Shown here piece after piece: positions 1-8,728 of a stretch of DNA of 64,000 nt (positions are counted from its first letter, which is position 1; every line of letters starts with the position of its first letter). Location of the stretch: NCBI GenBank assembly GCA_963674835.2, contig CAXXKC010000001.1:434001-498000 (forward strand). Direction: 5' to 3'. Origin of the DNA: G963674835 sp963674835 (GTDB lineage Bacteria > Planctomycetota > Planctomycetia > Pirellulales > Thermoguttaceae). Position numbers and translations under genes: made by a program. The notes beneath the pieces are model-generated. The model was not told the DNA's origin, made no database searches, and saw nothing but the letters and a program-made list of their open reading frames with translations.

Positions 1-1449
1 GTGCGAGTGAGCATGATTTGGGGCGATGGGCCAAAGCAGCGGCAGACGGTCGAGATCGCATTGAGCGGCGACTACGCGATGAGCCCGTTGTCGATGACGG
101 TGGGCGGCAGCACGGATAACGGGCGGTTGGAGATTGTGTCGGAAGGGAAGGGGACGGTGCGCGTCGGTACGGTGTCGCTCATGCCGGCGGACAACGTGAA
201 GGGCATGCGGGCGGACACGCTGAAGCTGCTCAAGGGTTTGGACTCGCCCGTCTATCGTTGGCCGGGCGGGAACTTTGTGAGCGGCTACAACTGGAAGGAC
301 GGAATCGGGGATCGGGATCGGCGGCCGCCGCGGAAGAATCCGGCGTGGAAGGGGATCGAGCACAACGATTTCGGCATCGATGAGTATATGACGTTCTGCC
401 GCGAGGTCGGTACAGAACCGTTGGTGGTGGTCAACAGCGGACTGGGCAAGGTGGAATCGGCGGTCGAGGAGCTGGAGTACGCCAACGGGGACGCGTCGAC
501 GCCGATGGGGAAGCTGCGCGCAGCGAACGGGCATCCGGAGCCTTACGGCGTGAAGTTCTGGGGGATCGGCAACGAGATGTACGGAAAGTGGCAGTTGGGC
601 CACATGCCGATCGAAGAGTATGTGAAGAAGAACAATCTCTATGCGGACGCGATGCGGAAGGCGGATCCGACGATCACGCTCATCGCCGTGGGGAGCGTGG
701 GGCCGTGGAGCGAAGCAATGATGGCGCATTGTGCCGATCACATGGACCTGATCAGCGAGCATTTCTACTGCCAAGAGAAGCCGGGCTTGTTGGATCACGT
801 TCGCCAGGCGGCGGACCGGGTGCGCCAGATCGCCGAGGCGCATCGGCGGTATCGGCAGGAGATCGGTGCGCTGAAGGGGAAGGACATCCGCATTGCGCTG
901 GACGAGTGGAACTATTGGTACGGCAAGGAACTGTACGGCCAGATCGGCCCGCGCTACTTCGTCAAGGACGGGCTGGGCGTGGCGATGGCGTTGAACGAGT
1001 TTGCGCGGCAGAGCGACATCATGTTCATGGCGAACTACGCACAGACAGTGAACGTGATCGGCGCGATCAAGACGAGCAAGACGGATGCGGCCATGGAGAC
1101 AACCGGGTTGGTGCTGGAGGTTTATCGGAGGCATTTCGGCACGATTCCGGTCGCGGCGAAGGCGAGCGCGACGCTGGACGTGGCGGCGGCGTGGAGCCCG
1201 GACCGGAAGAAGCTGGTTGTGGCTGTGGTGAATCCGACACAGCAGTCGGTGACCGCCGACATGGACATCCAAAACGCGAAGTGGGCCGGGTCGGGACATT
1301 ACTGGCGGATCGCGGGGAAAGACCCGATGGAGTACAATGAGCCGGGTGAGCCGCTGAGAGTGAAGATCGTGGAAGGAACGATCGACGGCAAGAAGACGCT
1401 CACTGCGCTGCCGCTGAGCGTGACGCTGTTCGCGCTGGACATGGAATAG
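1..1449 (+). CDS. Alpha-L-arabinofuranosidase, GH51 family (5' truncated)
   Basis: Retaining glycosidase expected to release terminal alpha-L-arabinofuranosyl units from arabinan or arabinoxylan. The (beta/alpha)8 core shows the acid/base Glu in WGIGNEMYG (residue 192 counted from base 1) and the nucleophile Glu in ALDEWNYWYG (residue 302), both typical of GH51. The C-terminal part from about residue 390 is the beta-sandwich domain and ends in LPLSVTLFALDME, as in the family. The reading frame is open at base 1 and GH51 enzymes are normally longer at the N-terminus, so the true start and any signal peptide lie before the window; the GTG at base 1 is probably internal. It stands 59 bp upstream of hemL on the same strand with no evident functional link. 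The family assignment is firm; the substrate is inferred from the family. Confidence 0.9.
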   Translation: MRVSMIWGDGPKQRQTVEIALSGDYAMSPLSMTVGGSTDNGRLEIVSEGKGTVRVGTVSLMPADNVKGMRADTLKLLKGLDSPVYRWPGGNFVSGYNWKDGIGDRDRRPPRKNPAWKGIEHNDFGIDEYMTFCREVGTEPLVVVNSGLGKVESAVEELEYANGDASTPMGKLRAANGHPEPYGVKFWGIGNEMYGKWQLGHMPIEEYVKKNNLYADAMRKADPTITLIAVGSVGPWSEAMMAHCADHMDLISEHFYCQEKPGLLDHVRQAADRVRQIAEAHRRYRQEIGALKGKDIRIALDEWNYWYGKELYGQIGPRYFVKDGLGVAMALNEFARQSDIMFMANYAQTVNVIGAIKTSKTDAAMETTGLVLEVYRRHFGTIPVAAKASATLDVAAAWSPDRKKLVVAVVNPTQQSVTADMDIQNAKWAGSGHYWRIAGKDPMEYNEPGEPLRVKIVEGTIDGKKTLTALPLSVTLFALDME

Positions 1450-1508
1450 GACCGGTTCGAGCGTGCCGCGGCAAGGGAACCGGTGTGCCAGGTTGCTGAG
1501 GACGATAC

Positions 1509-2798
1509 ATGGACCGTCGGAAGAGCGAGGCGGCATTCGAGCGCGCAAAGCGGTTGATGCCGGGAGGGGTGAACAGTCCCGCGCGGGCGTTTGGGGGCGT
1601 TGGCGGCGAGCCGGTGTTCATCGATCGGGCGGAAGGGGCGTATCTGTACGACCTGGACGGGAACCGGTACGTCGATTACATCGGCTCGTGGGGGCCGATG
1701 ATTCTGGGACATTGCCACGGGCGGGTCGTCGATGCGATCCGCGAGGCCGCCGGGCGGGGAACCAGCTACGGGGCGCCGACGGAAGCGGAGAACGAGTTGG
1801 CCCAACGGATCGTCGATGCCGTGCCGTCGGTCGAGAAGGTGCGTCTGGTCAACTCGGGGACCGAGGCGACGATGAGCGCCATCCGGTTGGCGCGGGGCTG
1901 CACGGGACGGAACAAGGTGGTCAAGTTTGCGGGGAACTACCACGGTCACGTGGACAGTCTGCTGGTGGCGGCGGGGAGTTCGGCAGCGACGCTTGGAGTG
2001 CCCAATTCACCGGGCGTTACGGAAGGCGCGGCGCGGGAGACGCTGGTGCTGGCGTACAACGACGTCGAGGGGCTGGCGGCGGCCTTCGATCGGCAGGGGC
2101 GAGAGATCGCGGCGGTGATCGTCGAGCCTGTGGTTGGGAACATGGGTTGCGTGGTTGCGTCGGGGGAGTTTCGGAGGGCGCTGCGAGAGCTGACGACGCA
2201 GCATGGCGCGTTGTTGGTGCTCGACGAGGTGATGACCGGATTCCGCGTGGCGTATGGTGGGTGCCAGTCGGTGTTCGGTATCGAGCCGGACCTGACGACG
2301 TTGGGCAAGATTATCGGCGGGGGATTGCCGGTGGGAGCGTACGGCGGTCGGGCCGAGATCATGGACCATATGCTGCCGGCTGGGAAGGTCTTTCAGGCGG
2401 GGACGCTCAGCGGCAATCCGCTGGCGACGGCGGCGGGGATTGCCACGCTGGACGTGCTGCGCGAGACGAATCCGTATCCGATGTTGGAGCGGCTCAGTGC
2501 GCGGTTGGCGGCCGGGCTGGACGAGGCGGCGGCGGGGGCTGGTATTGCGCACACGATCGGGCGGTTCGGCTCGATGATGACGCTGTTCTTCACGGCCGGG
2601 CCGGTGAGCGATTGGGAGTCGGCCAGTCGGAGCGATACGAAAGGGTTTGCGAGGTATTTCTGGGGATTACTGGATCGCGGGGTGTATATGCCGTGCAGCC
2701 AGTTCGAGGCGCTGTTTGTGTCGATGGCGCATAGCGAGGCGGACATCGATGCGACGGTGGAGGCGGCGAGGGAGGTGTTTGGGAGTTGGGGGGCGTGA
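1509..2798 (+). CDS. hemL: Glutamate-1-semialdehyde 2,1-aminomutase
   Basis: PLP enzyme that converts glutamate-1-semialdehyde to 5-aminolevulinate in the C5 route of tetrapyrrole synthesis; cytoplasmic. The 429-residue length is normal for HemL. Family landmarks are the N-terminal LMPGGVNSPARAF, the NSGTEATMSAIRLARG cofactor-phosphate region, the FAGNYHGHVD segment, LDEVMTGFR with the Asp that pairs with the pyridine nitrogen, and TTLGKIIGGGLPVGAYGG with the Schiff-base lysine at residue 267. The ATG at 1509 begins MDRRKSEAAFERAK, the usual HemL opening. It converges on tsaB with a 54-bp gap. General class-III aminotransferases are excluded by the HemL-specific N-terminus. Confidence 0.96.
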   Translation: MDRRKSEAAFERAKRLMPGGVNSPARAFGGVGGEPVFIDRAEGAYLYDLDGNRYVDYIGSWGPMILGHCHGRVVDAIREAAGRGTSYGAPTEAENELAQRIVDAVPSVEKVRLVNSGTEATMSAIRLARGCTGRNKVVKFAGNYHGHVDSLLVAAGSSAATLGVPNSPGVTEGAARETLVLAYNDVEGLAAAFDRQGREIAAVIVEPVVGNMGCVVASGEFRRALRELTTQHGALLVLDEVMTGFRVAYGGCQSVFGIEPDLTTLGKIIGGGLPVGAYGGRAEIMDHMLPAGKVFQAGTLSGNPLATAAGIATLDVLRETNPYPMLERLSARLAAGLDEAAAGAGIAHTIGRFGSMMTLFFTAGPVSDWESASRSDTKGFARYFWGLLDRGVYMPCSQFEALFVSMAHSEADIDATVEAAREVFGSWGA

Positions 2799-2852
2799 GC
2801 GTGGGAGGAATTGGGGTTGGTGGGGCTCGGCGCGATCGGCTCACCCTGCGGT

Positions 2853-3542
2853 TCATTGATTGGGATGGCGTTGGGAGCGTTTTTCTTCGGCGGCGCTCGG
2901 ACGGGAGTAGGTGGGGGCGAGGGTCCAGAGGTCGTCGCGCTGGCCGGAGGAGTAGTGGTGAGCGGCGAGACGGCCGACTTGGGCCGCTTGGGGTGCCCAG
3001 AGTTCGGGCGGCAGCGCGGTGAGGTGAGGCGGGATGGTGGCCTTGTGCTTGCGGAGGATCGGGCCGGTGAGATGAAAGGCCGGGTCCAGGGTTTCGAGCC
3101 ATTGCCGAAGGTCGAGGAGCTCGGCTGGGCCGGCGGCGACGAAGAGGTTTTCGGGGCCGCGGGTGAAACGGCCGGCAACGACCTGGCCGCGTTGGGCATC
3201 GACGGCGACGGCGAGTTGGCGGATATCGTCGGGGGCGTTGGCGGCGATGGCTTCCAAGGTGTCGATGCCGAGGACCTCGGCGCCGGCGGCATAGGCGAAG
3301 GCTTTGGCGGTGGCGAGGCCGACGCGGAGTCCGGTGAACGAGCCGGGGCCACGGGTGACGGCGACCAAGGCCACGTCGTGCGGGTGCCAGCGGACCTCTC
3401 GGAGAAGTTCCTGGATGCCGGGGGCGAGGGACCGGGCACTCCGCTGGCCGGGATTGAGCGATATCTGGCGGAGCAAATGGTCGTCGTCGAGGGCAGCGAC
3501 GGTGCCGATGGTTTCGGTGGTTTCGAGGGCCAGGATTTTCAC
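2853..3542 (-). CDS. tsaB: tRNA threonylcarbamoyladenosine biosynthesis protein TsaB
   Basis: Non-catalytic ASKHA-fold partner of TsaD in the complex that makes N6-threonylcarbamoyladenosine at position 37 of ANN-decoding tRNAs; cytoplasmic. The 229-residue protein opens MKILALETTETIGTVA, has the hallmark GPGSFTGLRVGLATAKAFA (about residues 69-87), and continues LGIDTLEAIA and VDAQRGQVVAGRF, all typical of TsaB/YeaZ. The C-terminus is rich in Pro, Ser and Arg. Its 5' end faces the metallophosphoesterase gene across a 248-bp divergent spacer. TsaD, TsaC and TsaE are not in the window. TsaB is distinguished from TsaD by its short length and the absence of the TsaD metal-binding HxxxH motif. Confidence 0.92.
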   Translation of the reverse strand: MKILALETTETIGTVAALDDDHLLRQISLNPGQRSARSLAPGIQELLREVRWHPHDVALVAVTRGPGSFTGLRVGLATAKAFAYAAGAEVLGIDTLEAIAANAPDDIRQLAVAVDAQRGQVVAGRFTRGPENLFVAAGPAELLDLRQWLETLDPAFHLTGPILRKHKATIPPHLTALPPELWAPQAAQVGRLAAHHYSSGQRDDLWTLAPTYSRPSAAEEKRSQRHPNQ

Positions 3543-3674
3543 AGGCTACCCATCGCTAGAAGTGGTAGGCCGACACGGTCGCGCGGTGGGCATGCCGGCC
3601 GGCGGGTGGATATGGGGCGGATCTGGTCCAAGCTTGACGGGAGTTTTCTGGTCCTGCAAGGGGGACCGCTCGAC

Positions 3675-3703
3675 TTGATTCTTCGATGCGGCAACAATAC
3701 ACT
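3675..3703 (+). promoter_or_regulatory. Possible sigma-70-type promoter upstream of the metallophosphoesterase gene
   Basis: TTGATT (3675-3680) and TACACT (3698-3703) are separated by 17 bp and match the -35 and -10 consensus at four of six positions each. They lie in the tsaB/metallophosphoesterase divergent spacer, about 85 bp before the GTG start. This is a pattern match only, and planctomycete promoters are poorly defined. Confidence 0.22.
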
Positions 3704-3790
3704 GTAGCGTTTTCCGGTGGCAAGTAGAGGCCATTGTCAGGCGTTCCCCCCTGTGAGCCCTACTGGTTCGGGCCCTGAGAGTTCTGTATC

Positions 3791-4543
3791 GTGAAACGAG
3801 CGCTGATCAGCGATATTCACAGCAACCTGGAGGCCCTGAGTGCGGTTTTGGCCGACATTCGGGAGCAGGGGATCACGGAGATTCATTGCTTGGGGGATAT
3901 GGTCGGGTATGGGCCAAACCCTCGGGAGTGCATCGATGAGATCATGAAGTGCCAGGTGTGCCTGCTAGGGAATCACGACCAGGGGGCGCTGTTCGATCCG
4001 GAAGGTTTCAACACGGGTGCGGAGCGGGCGATCTTCTGGACCCGGGATCAACTGGAGCGGGCGGGAAACCTGTCGAACGGGCAGCGGCGCTGGGATTTTC
4101 TGGGCGAATTGCCGCGCACCCATCAGGATGGGCGTTTCCTGTTCGTGCACGGATCGGCGAGGAATCCGCTGAACGAGTACGTGTTTCCCGAAGATATTTA
4201 CAACCGGCGGAAGATGGAGAAGCTGTTCGCGCTGATTCTGCGGTATTCGTTCCAGGGGCACACGCATGTGCCGGGCGTGTTCACGGAAGACCTCCGTTTC
4301 TTGAGCCCGGATGAGATTGGGGATGAGTATCGACTGGGCGAGATGAAGGCGATGATCAACGTTGGATCGGTGGGGCAGCCGCGAGATGGCGATCCGCGGG
4401 CGTGCTACACGGTGTTGGACGACGAGGCGAACACGGTTTCGTTCCGGCGAGTGCCGTACGCGGTGGAAGAGACGATCCAGAAGATTTACGCCGTGCCCGA
4501 GTTGGACAACTTCCTGGGAGACCGGCTTCGCGACGGTCGCTGA
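3791..4543 (+). CDS. Calcineurin-like metallophosphoesterase family protein
   Basis: Predicted cytoplasmic two-metal phosphoesterase of the YfcE/Icc-like class. The 250-residue protein carries the motifs in order: Asp-x-His in LISDIHSN (D8, H10), LGDMVGYGP, LLGNHDQGALF, FVHGSARNP, and the C-terminal GHTHVPGVF. A run near the end, INVGSVGQPRDGDPRACYTV, is typical of the single-domain family that closes the fold with a conserved GSVGQPRD segment. The start is a GTG at 3791 beginning MKRALISDIHSNLEALSAVL; no strong ribosome-binding site precedes it. The substrate cannot be predicted. It stands alone between a divergent tsaB and a repeat-containing gap before yidC. Confidence 0.88.
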   Translation: MKRALISDIHSNLEALSAVLADIREQGITEIHCLGDMVGYGPNPRECIDEIMKCQVCLLGNHDQGALFDPEGFNTGAERAIFWTRDQLERAGNLSNGQRRWDFLGELPRTHQDGRFLFVHGSARNPLNEYVFPEDIYNRRKMEKLFALILRYSFQGHTHVPGVFTEDLRFLSPDEIGDEYRLGEMKAMINVGSVGQPRDGDPRACYTVLDDEANTVSFRRVPYAVEETIQKIYAVPELDNFLGDRLRDGR

Positions 4544-4871
4544 GCGGCTAGGTTGGCGGGGTTTCGCGAGTTGAAGCCCAGTCGCTGAACTGGGGTTCCG
4601 GCCCAAACGATGGGGGGTGTTTCCACCCGGTGGGCAGGCGCGGTTGCCATTGAAAGATTCTGGCATCCGCGGAGAATATATGGAGAGATTCCCTGGTGCG
4701 TGTTGCCCTTGACTGTAGCGTTCGTGGCAGCATGTTTCTGAGGTATCGAAAGCGAAATACAGGCTACAGTTGCGCCGAATGCGCTCTAGTTGTATCCTTC
4801 CTCACTAATCCGATCGGGGTATTGGCCTCGGCGGGTTGCTTCGCGTCTCAGTGACCAAAGGCTTGTCTGGT
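4544..4871. other. Intergenic stretch before yidC
   Basis: No gene is visible in these 328 bases. The stretch holds one copy of a dispersed inverted repeat (4712-4793). A TTG at 4836 is in frame with yidC but lacks a convincing ribosome-binding site and would only add 12 residues. Confidence 0.6.
4712..4793. repeat. Dispersed inverted repeat, TGTAGCG/CGCTACA family, copy 1
   Basis: ACTGTAGC at 4712-4719 is the exact inverse of GCTACAGT at 4763-4770, giving a stem with a loop of about 43 bases. The internal AAGCGAAATAC and the trailing GCCGAA and TAGTTGT are shared with a second copy at 37793-37875, so this is a dispersed element rather than a local hairpin. Confidence 0.7.
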
Positions 4872-7319
4872 ATGGATTCACGCCAACCAAAGGGGATGTG
4901 GCGAAACTACGTCCTCTTTCTGATGATCTCGTTCGCGATTCTCGTGGCGAACATGTACTTCAACCCGCCACGACCGCCGAAGAATCAGCCGGCTGCGGGA
5001 AAGCCTGCTGAGCAGCAGCAGGCGGACGGCAAGGAGGCGGCGCCGAAGGAGGTTGCTGAGAAGGAAGAGCCGGGCAAGAAGGAGACGGCCGAGGCGGCAA
5101 AGAACGAACCAGAGGCGAAGGCCGAAGAACCGGCGAAGGTGGAGACGGCCAAGGAAGAGCCGGTGATCGCGGCGGCACCGGAGCCAGCGGAGCAGTGGCT
5201 GACGATCGGGTCGGCGGAGGAGAACAGCCCTTACCGGATGCTGGCGACGTTCACCAATCGGGGAGCCGCGTTGGCTCGCGTAGAGCTGAGCAGCCAGCGA
5301 TACCGCGATCTGGAGTTTCGCGGCGGGTACATGGGGCATCTGTTGATGGATCCCAAGCAGCGCGGCGAGGGGGCGCTGGTGCAGGTCGTGGGGCCGGGTA
5401 CGCCAGCGGCGAAGGCGGACATCAAGGCGGGCGACCTGATCAAGAAGATCAACGGCTTCACGGTGACGGGATATGAATCGTTCAACGAGGCGATGCGGCA
5501 GACGTCGCCGGGCCAGAGCGTGAACGTCGAGCTGGTGCGCGACGGGAAGAGCATGAGCGTGTCGGTGGCGCTCACTCGGCGGCCGATGGAAGTGATTCGG
5601 CCGGAGAATGCGGCGACCGTGCCGACGCCCATGAAGACGCTGTATTCGAAGCAGGCGTCGCCGCTGTCGTTCCTGATGACGCTGAAGCAGGTCGACAAGG
5701 AGAAGCTGCCGGATTTCACCGAAGCAGGCCAGCCGGAGGAGGACAAGGGCGATTGGCCGCGGCCGAAGCTGAGCGAGGAACTGAAGGGCGTTCATCTGCG
5801 CGACGGGACGTGGGAGGTGGTGAGCCACACGGAGTCGGAGGTGATCTTCCAGCGGGTGGTGCCGAGATGGGGGCTGGAGGTCCGCAAGATCTTTCGGCTG
5901 GTAGAGGTACCCAAGGCGAAGATCGAGGATCCGGACTACAAGGCGTATCACCTAGTGGTGAATGTGGAGATTCGCAACCGGGGGAAGCAGGCGCACAAGG
6001 TGGCGTATCAACTGGACGGGCCCAACGGTTTGCCGGTTGAGGGCTATTGGTACGCGAGCAAGATCGGCCGCAGTTGGGGCGCGGTGGGTTTGCGAGACAT
6101 GGTGGTTTCGCTGAACAGGGGTACGCCGGCATTGATCGGGGCGCCTGCGATCGCCGAGGGGAATGTGAAGCCGCCGTATCAGGGCGATCCGGTGACGTTC
6201 ATCGGCGTGGACGCGCAGTATTTTTCGGCGGTGATGATTCCGCAGAAGAAGCAGCCGGAGGAGATCCTGTTTGCGGAATCGGAGCCGCTGCGCGTGGGGC
6301 CGGTCAATGCGGACTGGCTCACGCTGACGAATACGACGTTCCGCGTGACGAGCGAAACGCATGAGCTGAAGCCGGAAGAGTCGGTGGACCAGGGGTTCCT
6401 GGTTTTTGCGGGTCCGAAGCGGCCTCCGCTGTTGGCGCAGTACGGGCTGGGCGACGTCGTGGTGTACGGTTGGTTCTGGTGGGTCGCCGAGCCGATGCTG
6501 ACGGTTCTGCACACATTCTATGCCGTTTTTCGGAACTATGGGATCGCGATCATTCTGCTGACGGTGCTGGTGCGCGGGTGCATGTTCCCGCTGAGCATCA
6601 AGCAGGCGGCCGGCGCGGTGAAGATGCAGCAGATTCAACCGGAGCTGAAGAAGCTTCAGGAGAAGTACAAGGGCGACTTGGAGGGGCGGAACCGGGCCCA
6701 GCGAGAGCTGTTCCGCAAGCACAACTATAACCCGGCGAGCGGCTGTCTGGTGATGTTCCTGCAGTTGCCGATCTTCATCGGGTTGTACCGTTCGTTGATG
6801 GTGGACGTGGAGCTGAGGCAGGCGCCGCTGTTCTCGGAGGCGATTCGCTGGTGTTCGAACCTGGCGGCGCCGGACATGTTCCTGAATTGGCAGTCGTTCA
6901 TGCCGGCGTTTATCACGAGCGGGCACGGCATGTTCGGGTTGGGGCCGTATTTGAATCTGTTGCCGATCCTGACGATCGTGCTGTTCATCGGTCAGCAGAA
7001 GATGCTGATGCCGCCACCGGCGGACGATCAGGCGGCGATGCAGCAGCGGATCATGAAGTACATGATGGTCTTCATGGGGATTTTGTTCTTCAAGGTGGCG
7101 AGCGGGTTGTGCTTGTACTTCATCGCTTCGAGCCTGTGGAGCCTGGCGGAGCGTCAGTTCCTGCCCAAGGCGACGCCCGTCGTGCCGGACGCGGATAAGC
7201 CGGCGGCGGAGGGGGCGGTGGCGCGGGGGAAGACCCTGGCGTCGAAGCTGCTGCCCGGTGGCTCGAACGGCGACACCCCGGCGGAGCGGCGCAAGAAGCG
7301 GCCGCGGCCGAAACGGTAA
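4872..7319 (+). CDS. yidC: Membrane protein insertase YidC with periplasmic PDZ domain
   Basis: Inserts and folds inner-membrane proteins, alone or with SecYEG. From the ATG at 4872 the protein has 815 residues: an N-terminal membrane anchor (about residues 10-28), a long Lys/Glu/Ala-rich linker, the periplasmic beta-sandwich domain, and the C-terminal membrane core starting near VVYGWFWWVAEPMLTVLH and containing PLSIKQAAGAVKMQQIQPELKKLQEKY, a typical YidC/Oxa1 cytoplasmic hairpin. The basic tail ends in RRKKRPRPKR. Inserted early in the periplasmic region, about residues 165-240, is a PDZ-like domain (VGPGTPAAKADIKAGDLIKKI is characteristic). A TTG at 4836 is an alternative start but looks weaker. 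mnmE follows after 11 bp, the classical yidC-mnmE neighbourhood. Confidence 0.95.
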   Translation: MDSRQPKGMWRNYVLFLMISFAILVANMYFNPPRPPKNQPAAGKPAEQQQADGKEAAPKEVAEKEEPGKKETAEAAKNEPEAKAEEPAKVETAKEEPVIAAAPEPAEQWLTIGSAEENSPYRMLATFTNRGAALARVELSSQRYRDLEFRGGYMGHLLMDPKQRGEGALVQVVGPGTPAAKADIKAGDLIKKINGFTVTGYESFNEAMRQTSPGQSVNVELVRDGKSMSVSVALTRRPMEVIRPENAATVPTPMKTLYSKQASPLSFLMTLKQVDKEKLPDFTEAGQPEEDKGDWPRPKLSEELKGVHLRDGTWEVVSHTESEVIFQRVVPRWGLEVRKIFRLVEVPKAKIEDPDYKAYHLVVNVEIRNRGKQAHKVAYQLDGPNGLPVEGYWYASKIGRSWGAVGLRDMVVSLNRGTPALIGAPAIAEGNVKPPYQGDPVTFIGVDAQYFSAVMIPQKKQPEEILFAESEPLRVGPVNADWLTLTNTTFRVTSETHELKPEESVDQGFLVFAGPKRPPLLAQYGLGDVVVYGWFWWVAEPMLTVLHTFYAVFRNYGIAIILLTVLVRGCMFPLSIKQAAGAVKMQQIQPELKKLQEKYKGDLEGRNRAQRELFRKHNYNPASGCLVMFLQLPIFIGLYRSLMVDVELRQAPLFSEAIRWCSNLAAPDMFLNWQSFMPAFITSGHGMFGLGPYLNLLPILTIVLFIGQQKMLMPPPADDQAAMQQRIMKYMMVFMGILFFKVASGLCLYFIASSLWSLAERQFLPKATPVVPDADKPAAEGAVARGKTLASKLLPGGSNGDTPAERRKKRPRPKR

Positions 7320-7330
7320 GACGCGGCGAG

Positions 7331-8698
7331 ATGCTTCCCTCTCTGGATGACACCATTGCTGCCATTGCTTCGCCGGCGGGAGAGGGCGCGCGCGGGATCG
7401 TGCGAGTGAGCGGTCCGGAGACGGTGCGGGCGCTGGAGGGGGTGTTTCGACCGGGCGGCGGCTCGCTGCTGGCTATCGAACGGGCAACGGTCGCGGCGGG
7501 CGAGATCGTGCTGGAGGGCGGGGCTGCGCTGCCGTGCGAAGTGTACCTGTGGCCGGCGGGGCACAGCTATACGGGGCAGCCGGTGGCGGAGATCCATACG
7601 CTTGGTTCGCGGCCGCTGTTGGACGCCGTGCTAGGGCAGTTGTGTTTGCGCGGGGCGCGGCTGGCGGAGCGCGGGGAATTCACGCTGCGGGCGTTTCTTT
7701 CGGGGCGGCTGGATCTGACGCAAGCGGAAGCCGTGCTGGGGGTGATCGATGCGGCCGACGGGCAGCAGCTCGACGTGGCGCTGGGACAACTGGCGGGCGG
7801 CGTGGGCGGTCCGCTGAATCGGCTGCGCGACCGGCTGCTGGATCTGTTGGCGCACCTGGAGGCGGGCTTCGATTTTGCGGACGAGGACTTGCCGTTTATC
7901 ACCACGGAGGAGTTGCAGCGGCAGTTGGAGGAGACGCGGGAGGTCGTTTCGAGGCTGGCGGCAAGGATGGACGGGCGGGGCGAGACGAGAGACCTGGCGC
8001 AGGTGGCGCTGATCGGCTGGCCGAACACGGGGAAGAGCAGTCTGTTCAATGCGTTGTTGGGGCGGCGGGGGGCGCTGGTCTCGGATGAGCCGGGGACGAC
8101 GCGCGATTACCTGACCGCGGAGCTGACGCTAGAGGGATTGGCGTGCCTGCTGACCGATACGGCGGGCGTGGAGCCGGCGGCGGATGGGCTGGCAGTCGAG
8201 CTGTGGGAGGCAGCGCAGTCGGCATCGGCCGAGCAGAGACATTTGGCTCAGGTGCAGCTTCTTTGCCTGGACGCGACGCGGCCGATGAACGCGGGCGAGA
8301 GGGCGCTGGTGGAGGAAGAGGCGGCGAGGCGGCTGGTGGTGTGGACGAAAGTCGACGCTGCGGGGGAGGGCCCGGATTGCGGGACGATGTTGGGAACGAG
8401 TAGCGTGACGGGCGAGGGAATGGCGGCGTTGCGGCGTCGATTGAGCGAGATGTTGCTGAGCGTGGCGGCGCCGGAGGGAGATGTGGTGGCGGGAACGGCG
8501 GTGAGGTGCCGAGAATCGCTGCGGCGGGCGGGCGAGTTTGTGGCGGAGGCGTTGGCGATTGTCGAGGGCGGTTGTGCGGAGGAACTGGTGGCGGCCGAGG
8601 TGCGCGGGGCGCTGGAGGAGCTTGGCAAGGTGGTCGGGGCCGTCTATACGGATGACGTTCTGGATCGAGTGTTCAGCCGGTTCTGCGTTGGGAAGTAG
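7331..8698 (+). CDS. mnmE: tRNA modification GTPase MnmE (TrmE)
   Basis: With MnmG, installs the 5-carboxymethylaminomethyl group on wobble uridine 34 of certain tRNAs. The 455-residue protein has the N-terminal formyl-THF-binding domain opening DTIAAIASPAGEGARGIVRVSG, the helical domain (FLSGRLDLTQAEAVLGVIDA), and an inserted G domain with the P-loop GWPNTGKSS, switch region DEPGTTRDYL and DTAG. It ends CVGK, the conserved C-terminal Cys-x-Gly-Lys whose Cys is essential in characterised MnmE proteins. The P-loop begins GWPN where most family members have GRPN. The gene starts 11 bp after yidC, so the two are probably co-transcribed. MnmG is not in the window. Confidence 0.96.
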   Translation: MLPSLDDTIAAIASPAGEGARGIVRVSGPETVRALEGVFRPGGGSLLAIERATVAAGEIVLEGGAALPCEVYLWPAGHSYTGQPVAEIHTLGSRPLLDAVLGQLCLRGARLAERGEFTLRAFLSGRLDLTQAEAVLGVIDAADGQQLDVALGQLAGGVGGPLNRLRDRLLDLLAHLEAGFDFADEDLPFITTEELQRQLEETREVVSRLAARMDGRGETRDLAQVALIGWPNTGKSSLFNALLGRRGALVSDEPGTTRDYLTAELTLEGLACLLTDTAGVEPAADGLAVELWEAAQSASAEQRHLAQVQLLCLDATRPMNAGERALVEEEAARRLVVWTKVDAAGEGPDCGTMLGTSSVTGEGMAALRRRLSEMLLSVAAPEGDVVAGTAVRCRESLRRAGEFVAEALAIVEGGCAEELVAAEVRGALEELGKVVGAVYTDDVLDRVFSRFCVGK

Positions 8699-8728
8699 CT
8701 AGGCCGGGCCGAGCTTGTTCAGTGCGGA

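Noticed and set aside
4836..4871. Upstream TTG start for yidC
   Set aside because: No ribosome-binding site in good position; the ATG at 4872 gives the usual short cytoplasmic lead before the first helix.
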